From the NCBI RefSeq assembly GCF_000484635.1, contig NZ_AXVM01000005.1, positions 124,001-188,000 on the forward strand: a stretch of DNA of 64,000 bases, written 5' to 3'. This DNA comes from Comamonas badia DSM 17552. GTDB lineage: Bacteria > Pseudomonadota > Gammaproteobacteria > Burkholderiales > Burkholderiaceae_C. Positions 43,065-51,585 of the stretch are shown in pieces. Numbering within the stretch: the stretch's first letter is position 1; the number at the start of each line of letters is the position of its first letter. Both the position numbers and the translations under genes were made by a program. A model generated the notes under the pieces. That model ran no database searches, had not been told where the DNA came from, and worked only from the letters and a program-made list of their open reading frames with translations.

Positions 43065-44215
43065 GGCGCGCTCGCGGGGCAGCGGCCCGCGCCTCCGGGG
43101 GGCTCCAGATAGCGTGCGGCGATGAACTGCGTGGCTTCGGCCGGGTTGAAGTTGTTGTCGGCCACGAACAGCAGCACGCAGCCGCCATCGGGCAGGCGCG
43201 GGCCCCAGGTCATGCCTTCGATGTTGTCGAGGGGAATGCCGAGCGCCGCCAGGTCGCCGATCAACTGCTTGGACGCGGTCCGGTGGTTGGCGGGTGTCAA
43301 GGCATCCAGCGTCTGCGTGTCGCTGCCCGCGCGCGTATCGATGCGGTACAGCCGTGCGCCAAAACCCCGACCTGCGCTGTAGGAGCGCTCCAGCACCAGC
43401 AGATGGTGCGCGTCCTCCATCAGGATTTCGCTCACGCCGTTGATCTGCGGGCCGGGCAGCATGCGGCGGTAAGGCACCGGTTCCGGCTGGTAGGCGATCT
43501 GGCGCAGCACCGTGCCGCTCGCGAGATCGATGTGCGTGATGCGTACCGGCGCGCCGCCGTCGTCGGGCGTGGCCTGTTCGCCGTCCTGCTTGAGCGGCAG
43601 CTCCATCGAAAGCCATGCGCTGTCCCCGTCCGGCGCCAGTGCAAGGCCTTCCAGCGTGCCGTTGCCGCGCGGCCCGCGATCGCCTTTTCGCGGTTCCATG
43701 CTGGACGGCAGCGCAATGCTGCGAATGAAGGCGCCCTCCAGCGCGTTCTCGCGCAGCTGCGGGCCAAAGCCGCGCGCGAAATCGCCTTCGCTGGTCCACA
43801 GGAATTGCGTGCCGCCGGGCAGCCAGCGCACGGCCTCGGCGTCTGGGCGGTCCATGCCGGCGCCAGGGCGCCACCAGGGCGCGAAGGGTTTCCCGCTGGC
43901 GTGGCGTGGGTGGTGGACGCCGGTGAATTGCGGTGCCTGCAGGTGGCTTGCGTCGTAGCGGATGCGCGCGGTGTAGACCCGCGCCGGGCCGTCGTTGCCG
44001 CGGTCGTCGCTGATCAAGAGGTATTCATCGCGCTCGGCGCTGTAGGCTATGCCGGAGAGGCCGCCGACGGTGGTGCCGCCGAATTCGGTGGCGGTGGGCA
44101 AATCCACGCTGCCTATCAGGCGCAGCCACGGCGCCTGCGCAGGTTGCGGCGCGGGCGGCGTGAGCGGCAGCGTGCAGCCGCTCAGCAGCAGGATCAGGGC
44201 GGCCCAGGCGCGCAT
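43061..44215 (-). CDS. Esterase-like phytase-domain lipoprotein
   Basis: A 384-residue exported lipoprotein: signal peptide with lipobox LLSGC (Cys14), then a beta-propeller-like esterase/phytase domain. Recognisable parts are EFGGTTVGGLSGIAYSAERD, the aspartate-rich EYLLISDDRGNDGPARVYTA, GMDRPDAEAVRWLPGGTQFL, NGTLEGLALAPDGDSAWLSM and the ending DNIEGMTWGPRLPDGGCVLL. These repeated GIA/EG and DGD motifs are typical of the esterase-like activity of phytase family. It probably sits in the outer membrane or periplasm. The substrate is unknown. It is cotranscribed with the Smr and YkvA genes. Confidence 0.85.
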   Translation of the reverse strand: MRAWAALILLLSGCTLPLTPPAPQPAQAPWLRLIGSVDLPTATEFGGTTVGGLSGIAYSAERDEYLLISDDRGNDGPARVYTARIRYDASHLQAPQFTGVHHPRHASGKPFAPWWRPGAGMDRPDAEAVRWLPGGTQFLWTSEGDFARGFGPQLRENALEGAFIRSIALPSSMEPRKGDRGPRGNGTLEGLALAPDGDSAWLSMELPLKQDGEQATPDDGGAPVRITHIDLASGTVLRQIAYQPEPVPYRRMLPGPQINGVSEILMEDAHHLLVLERSYSAGRGFGARLYRIDTRAGSDTQTLDALTPANHRTASKQLIGDLAALGIPLDNIEGMTWGPRLPDGGCVLLFVADNNFNPAEATQFIAARYLEPPGGAGRCPASAP

Positions 44216-44218
44216 GGG

Positions 44219-44929
44219 TCAAATCAGTCCGCGCTCGGCCATCGAGAGCGATGCGCCCGGCGCCACGATGATGTGGTCCAGCACGCGCACGTCGATCAGC
44301 GCCAGCGCGCTTTTGAGCGTCTGCGTCAGCATCTCGTCGGCGCGGCTGGGCTCCACGCTGCCGCTGGGGTGGTTGTGCGCCAGCACCACCGCCACCGCCT
44401 GGTGGTGCAGCGCGCGCAGCACCACTTCGCGCGGGTAGACGGCGGTCTGCGTGAGCGTGCCCCTGAAGAGTTCTTCCAGCGCGATCAGGCGGTGCTGGCT
44501 GTCGAGCAGCAGCAGCGCGAAGACCTCGTGCGGCTGCGCGCCCAGGTGCAGTTGCAGGTACTCGCGCAGCGCCTGCGGCGTGTCGAAGACGGCGCGCTGG
44601 CGCAGTTGCTGCGCCAGCGCCCGGCGCGCGAGTTCGAGCACCGCCAGCAGTTCGGCGCGCTTGGCCGGGCCCAGGCCCTTGATGCGCTTCAAGTCGTCGC
44701 GTTGGGCGTTCAGCAGCCCGGCGATGCCGCCAAAGCCGCCTGTGGGTGCGCCCTTGTCGTCCCGCACGGGGGCGGCCAGCAGCTCGTGCGCCAGTTGCAG
44801 CACGCCCTTGCCCTGGATGCCGGTGCGCAGCAGCAGCGCCAGCAGCTCGGCGTCCGAGAGCGCGGCGGGGCCGCGCGCCAGCAGCTTTTCGCGCGGCTGG
44901 CTCTCGGGCGGCAGGTCTTTGAGCGGCAT
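44219..44929 (-). CDS. radC: RadC family DNA repair protein
   Basis: A 236-residue JAB1/MPN-domain protein. The N-terminal helix-hairpin-helix ([20 protein letters not shown]) and the C-terminal metallohydrolase site [20 protein letters not shown] (HxHPSG...D) are complete. ATG 44929 ([20 protein letters not shown]) is the family start; the longer frame upstream overlaps the slpA promoter region. It is divergent from slpA by about 58 bp. The exact role of RadC is still unsettled; some homologues limit conjugation or repair. Confidence 0.93.
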   Translation of the reverse strand: MPLKDLPPESQPREKLLARGPAALSDAELLALLLRTGIQGKGVLQLAHELLAAPVRDDKGAPTGGFGGIAGLLNAQRDDLKRIKGLGPAKRAELLAVLELARRALAQQLRQRAVFDTPQALREYLQLHLGAQPHEVFALLLLDSQHRLIALEELFRGTLTQTAVYPREVVLRALHHQAVAVVLAHNHPSGSVEPSRADEMLTQTLKSALALIDVRVLDHIIVAPGASLSMAERGLI

Positions 44930-44987
44930 GTCGGTAGGGGTTTGCCCCAGCTTTCTAGAATAGGGCAGTTTATCCAGAGCGCCTTCC

Positions 44988-45458
44988 ATGACCGAACCCG
45001 CCGCCACCGCCGCCACCGCCCAGGTGGCGCAGGGCTCTTTTCTGACCCTGCACTACCGCCTGGCGGGCCCGGCAGGGGATGTGATCAACACCTTCGAGAG
45101 CAAGCCGGCTACCCTCTCGGTGGGCTCCGGGCAGCTTTCGCCCGCGCTGGAGGCGCGCCTGATCGGCTTGCCCGAGGGCGCGCGCAGCACCTTTGAGCTG
45201 CCCGCGGGCGAGGCCTTTGGCGAGCGCAATCCGCAGATGCAGCAATGGGTGGCGAAAAAGCTCCTCGATCAGATGGGCGATCCGCAGGATGAATACCACG
45301 TCGGCGAGGTGGTGGAATTCGCCACGCCCGACGGCCTGGGCACCTACGCCGGCGCCGTCATGCAGGTGCGGGGCGATGGCGCGCTGTGCATGGATTTCAA
45401 CCACCCGCTTGCGGGCCAACCCGTCACCTTCGAGGTGCAGATCATCGGGGTGCTATGA
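44988..45458 (+). CDS. fkpB: FKBP-type peptidyl-prolyl isomerase (SlpA)
   Basis: A 156-residue SlpA-type isomerase: [40 protein letters not shown], and a C-terminal chaperone insert (IF domain) with [20 protein letters not shown] and [16 protein letters not shown]. The NHPLAG motif is diagnostic of SlpA/SlyD. The stop overlaps the ispH ATG (ATGA), so translation is coupled, an arrangement conserved in many proteobacteria. It lacks the His-rich tail of SlyD. Confidence 0.95.
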   Translation: MTEPAATAATAQVAQGSFLTLHYRLAGPAGDVINTFESKPATLSVGSGQLSPALEARLIGLPEGARSTFELPAGEAFGERNPQMQQWVAKKLLDQMGDPQDEYHVGEVVEFATPDGLGTYAGAVMQVRGDGALCMDFNHPLAGQPVTFEVQIIGVL

Positions 45459-46459
45459 CAGTGAATTTACCCAAGGAAGTCGTCCTGGCGCAGCCGCGCG
45501 GGTTCTGCGCGGGCGTGGACCGGGCGATAGAGATCGTCGAGCGCGCGCTGGTCAAGTTCGGCGCGCCGATCTACGTGCGCCACGAGATCGTGCACAACAC
45601 CTATGTGGTGAACGACCTGAAGGCCAAGGGTGCGATCTTCGTCGAAGAGTTGGAAGGCATTCCCAAGGGCTCGGTGGTGATCTTCTCGGCCCATGGCGTA
45701 AGCCGTGCGCTGCAGCAAGAGGCCGTCGCGCGGGGCCTCAGGGTGTACGACGCCACCTGCCCGCTGGTCACCAAGGTGCATGTGGAGGTGGCCAAGCTGG
45801 CCCGGGAAGGCTACGAATTCATCATGATCGGCCACGCCGGCCATCCCGAGGTGGAAGGCACGATGGGGCAGCTGCATGACGGCATCTATCTGGTGCAGGA
45901 GCTGGCCGACGTGGACAAGATCACGCCGCGCCAGACCGAGAAGCTGGCGCTGGTGACGCAGACCACGCTCTCCGTCGATGATGCGCGCGAGATCACCACC
46001 GCCATCCGCGCGCGCTTTCCGGCGGTGCGCGAGCCCAAGCAGCAGGATATCTGCTATGCCACGCAGAACCGCCAGGATGCGGTGAAGATGCTCACGCGGC
46101 GGGTAGAGATGGTTATCGTCGTCGGCAGCCAGACCAGTTCCAACAGCAACCGCCTGCTGGAGCTGGCCCAGCGCATGGGCACGCCCGCGCACATGGTGGA
46201 TGGCGCGCACGAGCTGCAGCCCCAATGGTTTGAAGGCGTGAACACCGTGGGCCTGACGGCGGGCGCGTCCGCGCCGGAAGTGCTGGTGCAGGAGGTGATC
46301 GCGCGCATCCACGAGATCAGCGGCGTGGCCGTGCGCACCATGGACGGCGTGACGGAGGACATGCGCTTTCCGCTGCCCAAGGGACTCAAGCTGGACGGCG
46401 ACGAGCCGCCCGAGCGCTCGGCCCTGCACGTGCGCGGGCAGGCGAGCACTACTCTATAA
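45455..46459 (+). CDS. ispH: 4-hydroxy-3-methylbut-2-enyl diphosphate reductase
   Basis: A 334-residue iron-sulphur enzyme for the last step of the MEP isoprenoid route, making IPP and DMAPP. The three cluster cysteines are Cys18 (PRGFCAGVDRAIEIVE), Cys102 (YDATCPLVTKVH) and Cys200 (QDICYATQNRQ). Further family motifs are IGHAGHPEVEGTMGQ and VVGSQTSSNSNRLLEL. ATG 45455 overlaps the slpA stop and gives the family N-terminus; the longer frame upstream lies inside slpA in another reading frame. Confidence 0.97.
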   Translation: MTVNLPKEVVLAQPRGFCAGVDRAIEIVERALVKFGAPIYVRHEIVHNTYVVNDLKAKGAIFVEELEGIPKGSVVIFSAHGVSRALQQEAVARGLRVYDATCPLVTKVHVEVAKLAREGYEFIMIGHAGHPEVEGTMGQLHDGIYLVQELADVDKITPRQTEKLALVTQTTLSVDDAREITTAIRARFPAVREPKQQDICYATQNRQDAVKMLTRRVEMVIVVGSQTSSNSNRLLELAQRMGTPAHMVDGAHELQPQWFEGVNTVGLTAGASAPEVLVQEVIARIHEISGVAVRTMDGVTEDMRFPLPKGLKLDGDEPPERSALHVRGQASTTL

Positions 46460-46462
46460 AAA

Positions 46463-46509
46463 GATAGCTGCAGACGCTTGTGTATAGTGCGCAAACGACA
46501 CTTTTTTGA
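46463..46509 (+). repeat. Dispersed palindromic repeat (copy B) after ispH
   Basis: One copy of a family with the pattern gatagctg-N-cgctt ... gcgc ... acttttt. It lies just past the ispH stop, and the end forms a small stem (cgacac / gtgtcg). It may serve as an ispH terminator. See the entry at 38176 for the family. Confidence 0.6.
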
Positions 46510-46571
46510 TGGAAAAATGGTGTCGCTCCAACTGAAAGCACAATCAGGGCTGTCCTTCGCGCCCTGGTCCC

Positions 46572-47882
46572 ATGGTTGAAATTGCGATTCTTTTTGCACT
46601 GATCCTGCTCAACGGGGTCTTCGCCATGTCCGAGCTGGCGCTGGTTTCCGCGCGCAAGGCGCGGTTGCAGAAGCTGATCGATGAAGGCGACGCCGGCGCG
46701 ATGGCGGCCGCCAAGCTGGGCGAAAACCCCACGCGCTTTCTCTCCACCATCCAGATCGGCATCACCTCGATTGGCGTGCTCAACGGCATCGTCGGCGAGA
46801 CGGCGCTGGCGCAGCCGCTGTCGGCGCTGCTGGTGGAAGCCGGCATGCAGACCAAGACGGCCGACTATGTGGCGCTGGGTGTGGCGGTGGTGGTCATCAC
46901 CTACTTTTCCATCGTCATCGGCGAGCTGGTGCCCAAGCGCCTGGGCCAGAGCTTCCCCGAGACGATCGCGCGCGCCGTTGCCCGCCCCATCAACGGCTTG
47001 GCGCGTGCGACGCGGCCCTTCGTGCGGCTGCTCACGGTGTCCACCGAAGCGCTGCTGCGCCTGCTGGGCGTGCACGCCAAGCGCGAGGTGGTGACCGAGG
47101 ACGAGATCCACGCGATGCTGGCCGAGGGCACCAGCGCCGGCGTGATCGAGCGCCATGAGCACCAGATGGTGCGCAACGTCTTTCGGCTCGATGAGCGCCA
47201 GATCGGCTCGCTGATGGTGCCACGTTCGGATGTGGTGTTTCTGGACGTGCAGGCGCCGTTCGAGCACAACCTGGCGTGCATAGAGCGATCCAGCCACGCG
47301 CATTTCCCGGTGGTGCGCGGCGGCATGGAAAACATCCTGGGCGTGGTGCGGGCGCGCCAATGGCTTGCGCGCGTGCTGCGTGACGCGGATGCCAAGGCGC
47401 TCGACGGCGATCTGCTGCAGCCGCCGCTGTACGTGCCGGAAACCATCAACGGCATGGAGCTGCTGCACGACTTTCGCCGTTCGGATATCCACATGGCCTT
47501 CGTGGTGGATGAATACGGCGAGGTGCAGGGCATCGTCACGCTGCAGGACCTGATCGAGGCGATTACCGGAGAGTTCCAGACCGCGGATGTGGAGGATGCC
47601 TGGGCCGTGCAGCGGGACGATGGCTCGTGGCTGCTCGATGGGCACATCCCCGTGCCCGAGCTCAAGGACTGCCTGGGCCTGGCCAGCGTGCCCGAGGAAG
47701 ACAAGGGCCGCTACCAGACGCTCAGCGGCATGCTGATGCTGCTGACCGGCAAACTGCCGAGCGAGACCGACGTGGTGCAGTGGGAAGGCTGGCGCCTGGA
47801 GATCGTCGATATGGACGGCAAGACGATAGACAAGGTACTGGCCACGCGGATGGAGCCTGAAGGCGTGAGGCGTGAGGCGTGA
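46572..47882 (+). CDS. CNNM/CorC (hemolysin family) membrane protein
   Basis: A 436-residue magnesium/cobalt-efflux-type protein. The N-terminal DUF21/CNNM membrane domain (MVEIAILFALILLNGVFAMS; SIVIGELVPKRLGQSFPETI) is followed by a CBS pair (VMVPRSDVVFLD-like: GSLMVPRSDVVFLDVQAPF; DEYGEVQGIVTLQDLIEAI) and a C-terminal transporter-associated CorC_HlyC domain (DDGSWLLDGHIPVPELKDCL). The DUF21 helices are about residues 1-190. The 3' end is unusual: codons for the final GVRREA and the TGA stop lie in a 7-bp tandem repeat. Confidence 0.92.
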   Translation: MVEIAILFALILLNGVFAMSELALVSARKARLQKLIDEGDAGAMAAAKLGENPTRFLSTIQIGITSIGVLNGIVGETALAQPLSALLVEAGMQTKTADYVALGVAVVVITYFSIVIGELVPKRLGQSFPETIARAVARPINGLARATRPFVRLLTVSTEALLRLLGVHAKREVVTEDEIHAMLAEGTSAGVIERHEHQMVRNVFRLDERQIGSLMVPRSDVVFLDVQAPFEHNLACIERSSHAHFPVVRGGMENILGVVRARQWLARVLRDADAKALDGDLLQPPLYVPETINGMELLHDFRRSDIHMAFVVDEYGEVQGIVTLQDLIEAITGEFQTADVEDAWAVQRDDGSWLLDGHIPVPELKDCLGLASVPEEDKGRYQTLSGMLMLLTGKLPSETDVVQWEGWRLEIVDMDGKTIDKVLATRMEPEGVRREA

Positions 47883-47890
47883 GGTGTGAG
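47863..47890 (+). repeat. Heptanucleotide repeat array covering the stop of the CNNM/CorC gene
   Basis: Four consecutive units of gcgtgag (the last gtgtgag) span 47863-47890. The TGA stop of the upstream gene (47880-47882) is formed inside the array, so a gain or loss of a unit would shift the frame and change the C-terminus. Such short arrays can mutate by replication slippage. Confidence 0.85.
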
Positions 47891-47927
47891 GCTGCTGGCC
47901 GCTCGCAAAACGCTCAACGCCCAACTT

Positions 47928-48788
47928 CTACCGGTAGCGCTGCTCCAGCGTATCCCACGCGGGCTTGCCCACCAGCCGCTGGCGCTCGGCGAACGGCGTG
48001 ACCAGGCCGCCCGATTCCCGCACTTCCCGCTCGTCGCGCAGCACCGTCAGCGCCTTCTGCATGCCCATCACCGCGCCTTGTAGCGCGGCGTTGGCGTACA
48101 GCACCAGGCCGAAGCCCAGCCCCGCCAGTTGGTCGGCGTTGAAGATCGGCGTTTTGCCGCCGATCACCATGTTCATGAGCTGGGGCTTTTGCAGCCGCTG
48201 CGGCAGCGCGCGCACTTCCTCGGCCTTGGTTACGGCTTCGACGAACAGGATGTCCGCGCCCGCCTCGGCAAACTTCTGTGCGCGCTCCACCGCCGCCTCG
48301 AAGCCGTGCGTGGCGGCGGCGTCGGTGCGCGCCATGATGAGGAAATCGGGGTCGCGCCGCGCATCGACGGCGGCCTTGATCTTGCTCACGGCCTCTTCGG
48401 TGCTGATGACTTCCTTGCCGCTGAAGTGCCCGCAGCGCTTGGGCGCCACCTGGTCTTCGAGCTGGATGCAGTCGGCGCCTGCGCGCTCCAGTGTGCGCAC
48501 GGTGTGATAAACGTTGAGCGCGTTGCCGAAGCCCGTGTCGGCATCGACCAGCAGCGGCAGGCTCACCGCGTCGCGGATGCGCGCCGCGTGGTCGGCGATC
48601 TCGGCCAGGCCCATGAAGCCCTGGTCGGGCATGCCGAACCACATGTTGGTCACGCCCGCGCCGGTGACGTAGATGGCCTCGAAGCCCAGGTCTTCGATGA
48701 CCTTGGCCGAGAGCGCGTTGAACGCGCCGGGCACGATGGCGCCGCGCCGGGCCTCGACCAGAGCCTTGAGTTGCTGTTTGGTGTTCAT
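47928..48788 (-). CDS. Isocitrate lyase/PEP mutase superfamily lyase, candidate 2-methylisocitrate lyase
   Basis: A 286-residue TIM-barrel lyase. The metal-binding VDADTGFGN and the catalytic loop KRCGH (Cys119) are intact, with LIMARTDA downstream. Placement behind prpC and prpD suggests it cleaves 2-methylisocitrate to pyruvate and succinate. The sequence, however, looks closer to oxaloacetate decarboxylase / 2,3-dimethylmalate lyase-type members than to enterobacterial PrpB: AIYVTGAGVTNMWFGMPDQG stands where PrpB has YLSGGGVAAGSLGLPD. Both activities depend on the same motif. It begins 4 bp after prpD, so it is part of the same operon. Confidence 0.82.
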   Translation of the reverse strand: MNTKQQLKALVEARRGAIVPGAFNALSAKVIEDLGFEAIYVTGAGVTNMWFGMPDQGFMGLAEIADHAARIRDAVSLPLLVDADTGFGNALNVYHTVRTLERAGADCIQLEDQVAPKRCGHFSGKEVISTEEAVSKIKAAVDARRDPDFLIMARTDAAATHGFEAAVERAQKFAEAGADILFVEAVTKAEEVRALPQRLQKPQLMNMVIGGKTPIFNADQLAGLGFGLVLYANAALQGAVMGMQKALTVLRDEREVRESGGLVTPFAERQRLVGKPAWDTLEQRYR

Positions 48789-48792
48789 GGTG

Positions 48793-50244
48793 TCAGATGA
48801 CGTACAGATCGACGTACTCGTGCACCGGCATTGCTGCCAGGGTCTTGGTGTCGAGCGAGACGGCGAGGATCGCGTCCTGCTGCTTCTTCGGGAAGCGCCG
48901 CGCCAGGTTGGTGCGGAACTTGGCCTCCAGCAGCGGGATGCCCTCGGCGCGGCGGCGCTTGTGGCCGATGGGGTATTCCACCGCCACCTCGGGGAGCGTG
49001 CTGCCGTCCTTGAACGTCACGGTCAGCGCGTTGGCGATGCTGCGCTTGTCGGGGTCGTGGTAGTCGCGGGTGTACCGCGGGTCTTCCACGCAGGTGATGC
49101 GCGCGCGCAAGGCGTCGATGCGCGGGTCCGCCGCCACGCTGTCTTCGTAGTCGGCGGCCGTCAGGTTGCCCTTGATCAGCGGCACGGCCACCATGTACTG
49201 GATGCAGTGGTCGCGGTCGGCCGGGTTGTTGAGCGGCCCCTGCTTGTCGATGATGCGGATGCAGGCTTCGTGCGTGCGGATGGTGATTTTTTCGATGTCC
49301 TCCACGCTCTTGCCTGCGTCCTTCAGTTGCTTGTGCAGCGTGACGGCGGCCTCGACGGCGGTCTGGCTGTGGAATTCGGCCGGGAAGCTGATCTTGAACA
49401 GCACGTTCTCGCTCACGTAGCTGCCATAGGTGCGCTGAAACTTGAACGGCTGGCCCTTGAACAGCACGTCGTAAAAGCCCCAGGTCTTGGCGGTGAGCGC
49501 GCTCGGGTAGCCCATCTCGCCGGTCTGCGCGATCAGCGCCAGGCGCACGGCGCGGCTGGTGGCGTCGCCCGCCGCCCAGCTCTTGCGGCTGCCGGCGTTG
49601 GGCGCGTGGCGGTAGGTGCGCAGGCTCTGGCCGTCCACCCAGGCCAGCGACACGGCGGCCAGCGTTTCGTCGCGCGTGAGGCCCAGCATCTGGCTGACCA
49701 CGGCGGTGGACGCCACCTTGACCAGCAGCACGTGGTCCAGCCCCACCTTGTTGAAGGAATTTTCCAGCGCGATCACGCCCTGGATCTCGTGCGCCTTCAC
49801 GATGCCGCGCAGCACTTCGATCATGGTCAGCGGCTTCTTGCCCGCGGCCACGGCGGTGCGGCTCAGCCAGTCGGCCACGGCCAGGATGCCGCCCAGGTTG
49901 TCGCTGGGGTGGCCCCACTCGGCGGCCAGCCAGGTGTCGTTGAAGTCCAGCCAGCGGATGAGCGCGCCGATGTTGAACGCCGCCTGCACCGGGTCGAGCT
50001 GGAACTGCGTGCCCGGCACCTTGGCGCCGTGCGGCACCACCGTGCCCTTGACCACCGGGCCGAGCAGCTTGCAGGCGGCCGGGTATTCCAGCGCCTCCAG
50101 CCCGCAGCCGAGCGTATCGATGAGGATGTTGCGCGCGGTCTCGATGGCGAGCTCGGATTTGATTTCGTAGTTCAGCGCGTAGTCGGCGATGTCCTGGATG
50201 ACGGGGTCGTAGTCGGGGCGGACGTTGGAGATGGGTGAAGACAT
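48793..50244 (-). CDS. prpD: 2-methylcitrate dehydratase
   Basis: A 483-residue enzyme of the methylcitrate cycle, dehydrating 2-methylcitrate. Its length and whole sequence agree closely with the PrpD family as I remember it: ILIDTLGCGLEALEYPAACK, IRWLDFNDTWLAAEWGHPSD, AHEIQGVIALENSFNKVGLD, GYPSALTAKTWGFYDVLFKG, DRDHCIQYMVAVPLIKGNLT and the end MPVHEYVDLYVI. ATG 50244 gives the right start; the longer upstream frame is not conserved. No acnD or prpF gene is adjacent, as fits a PrpD-type dehydratase. It follows prpC after 149 bp that holds a palindromic repeat pair. Confidence 0.96.
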   Translation of the reverse strand: MSSPISNVRPDYDPVIQDIADYALNYEIKSELAIETARNILIDTLGCGLEALEYPAACKLLGPVVKGTVVPHGAKVPGTQFQLDPVQAAFNIGALIRWLDFNDTWLAAEWGHPSDNLGGILAVADWLSRTAVAAGKKPLTMIEVLRGIVKAHEIQGVIALENSFNKVGLDHVLLVKVASTAVVSQMLGLTRDETLAAVSLAWVDGQSLRTYRHAPNAGSRKSWAAGDATSRAVRLALIAQTGEMGYPSALTAKTWGFYDVLFKGQPFKFQRTYGSYVSENVLFKISFPAEFHSQTAVEAAVTLHKQLKDAGKSVEDIEKITIRTHEACIRIIDKQGPLNNPADRDHCIQYMVAVPLIKGNLTAADYEDSVAADPRIDALRARITCVEDPRYTRDYHDPDKRSIANALTVTFKDGSTLPEVAVEYPIGHKRRRAEGIPLLEAKFRTNLARRFPKKQQDAILAVSLDTKTLAAMPVHEYVDLYVI

Positions 50245-50284
50245 GGAAATGCTCTGGTTGAAATGAAAAATTCGGCGGTTTTTA

Positions 50285-50389
50285 CTCCCTCCCCCTCTGG
50301 GGGAGGGCAGGGGTGGGGGCCTGCGGCGCAAGTGGGGTAGCGAGCGCTGCAAGCCCCCATCCCAGCCTTCCCCCAAAGGGGGAAGGAGC
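50285..50389. repeat. Facing pair of palindromic repeats in the prpC-prpD gap
   Basis: The 149-bp gap holds two near-identical units in inverted orientation, 50285-50320 and 50353-50389. Each is a ccccctctgggggag-type hairpin followed by a ggggtgggggc tail. The same unit recurs at 62615-62806, so this is a dispersed repeat family. The pair could form a large stem in the transcript, with possible effects on prpD expression or mRNA stability. Confidence 0.75.
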
Positions 50390-50393
50390 AGCT

Positions 50394-51548
50394 TCAGGCG
50401 CGCTGGTCGATGGGTACGAAGCGTTGATCCTCCGGCCCGGTGTAGTGTGCGCTGGGGCGGATGATCTTGTTGTCGATGCGCTGCTCGATCACGTGCGCAG
50501 CCCAGCCGCTGGTGCGCGCGATCACGAATAGCGGCGTGAACATGGCCGTGGGCACGCCCATCATGTGGTAGCTGACGGCGCTGAACCAGTCGAGGTTGGG
50601 GAACATCTTCTTGACTTCCCACATCACGGATTCGAGCCGCTCGGCGATGTCGAACATCTTGGTCGATCCGGCCTCTTCGGAAAGCTGTTTCGCCACGCCC
50701 TTGATGATGACGTTGCGCGGGTCGCTCACGGTGTAGACCGGGTGGCCGAAGCCGATCACCACTTGCCTGGCTTCCACGCGGCGGCGGATGTCGGCCTCGG
50801 CCTCGTCGGGCGAGTCGTAGCGCTTCTGGATCTCGAACGCCGCCTCGTTCGCCCCGCCGTGCTTGGGCCCGCGCAGCGCGCCGATGGCGCCAGCGATGCT
50901 CGAATACATGTCGCTGCCCGTACCGGCGATCACGCGCGCGGTGAAGGTGCTGGCATTGAATTCGTGCTCGGCGTACAGGTTGAGCGAGGTGTGCATGGCG
51001 CGCACCCAGGCGTCGCTGGGCTTGACGCCGTGCAGCAGGTGCAGGAAGTGGCCGCCGATGGAGTCGTCATCCGTCTCCACCTCCACGCGGCGGCCCGAGT
51101 TGCTGAAGTGGTACCAGTACAGCAGCATGCTACCCAGGCTGGCCATCAGCCGGTCCGCGATATCGCGCGCGCCGGGCAGGTTGTGGTCGTCCTTCTCGGG
51201 CAGCGCGCAGCCCAGGGCCGAGACACCGGTGCGCATCACGTCCATCGGGTGGCTGGCGGCGGGCAGCTGCTCCAGCGCCGCCTTCACGCTGCCGGGCAGG
51301 CCGCGCAGGGCCTTGAGCTTGGCCTTGTAGGCCTTCAGCTCGGCGCGCGTGGGCAGCTTGCCGTGCACCAGCAGGTGGGCGATCTCCTCGAACTCGCAGA
51401 CTTCGGCGATGTCCAGGATGTCGTAGCCGCGGTAGTGCAGGTCGTTGCCGGTGCGGCCCACGGTGCATAGGGCGGTGTTGCCGGCGGTGATGCCGGAGAG
51501 GGCGACGGATTTCTTCGCCTTGGGAGGGGTTGCGGTAGCAGTGGTCAT
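50394..51548 (-). CDS. prpC: 2-methylcitrate synthase
   Basis: A 384-residue enzyme condensing propionyl-CoA with oxaloacetate. Citrate-synthase-fold residues are visible: the active-site His in [15 protein letters not shown] and [13 protein letters not shown], and the catalytic Asp region near the C-terminus. PrpC-type features include [20 protein letters not shown] and [20 protein letters not shown]. Length is normal for PrpC and shorter than housekeeping citrate synthase. ATG 51548 is separated from the MITE's edge by 37 bp. It is the first enzyme of the methylcitrate route here, followed by prpD and the lyase. Confidence 0.95.
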   Translation of the reverse strand: MTTATATPPKAKKSVALSGITAGNTALCTVGRTGNDLHYRGYDILDIAEVCEFEEIAHLLVHGKLPTRAELKAYKAKLKALRGLPGSVKAALEQLPAASHPMDVMRTGVSALGCALPEKDDHNLPGARDIADRLMASLGSMLLYWYHFSNSGRRVEVETDDDSIGGHFLHLLHGVKPSDAWVRAMHTSLNLYAEHEFNASTFTARVIAGTGSDMYSSIAGAIGALRGPKHGGANEAAFEIQKRYDSPDEAEADIRRRVEARQVVIGFGHPVYTVSDPRNVIIKGVAKQLSEEAGSTKMFDIAERLESVMWEVKKMFPNLDWFSAVSYHMMGVPTAMFTPLFVIARTSGWAAHVIEQRIDNKIIRPSAHYTGPEDQRFVPIDQRA

Positions 51549-51585
51549 GCGGCTTCCTGGTTCAGGTACGAACGGTCGATGGCGT

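Noticed and set aside
43040-45196. 718-codon plus-strand open frame across the esterase, radC and slpA genes
   Set aside because: It overlaps three well-supported genes and shows no recognisable domain.
46496-46525. Stand-alone terminator after ispH
   Set aside because: The stem is short and bulged and is better described as part of a dispersed repeat copy.
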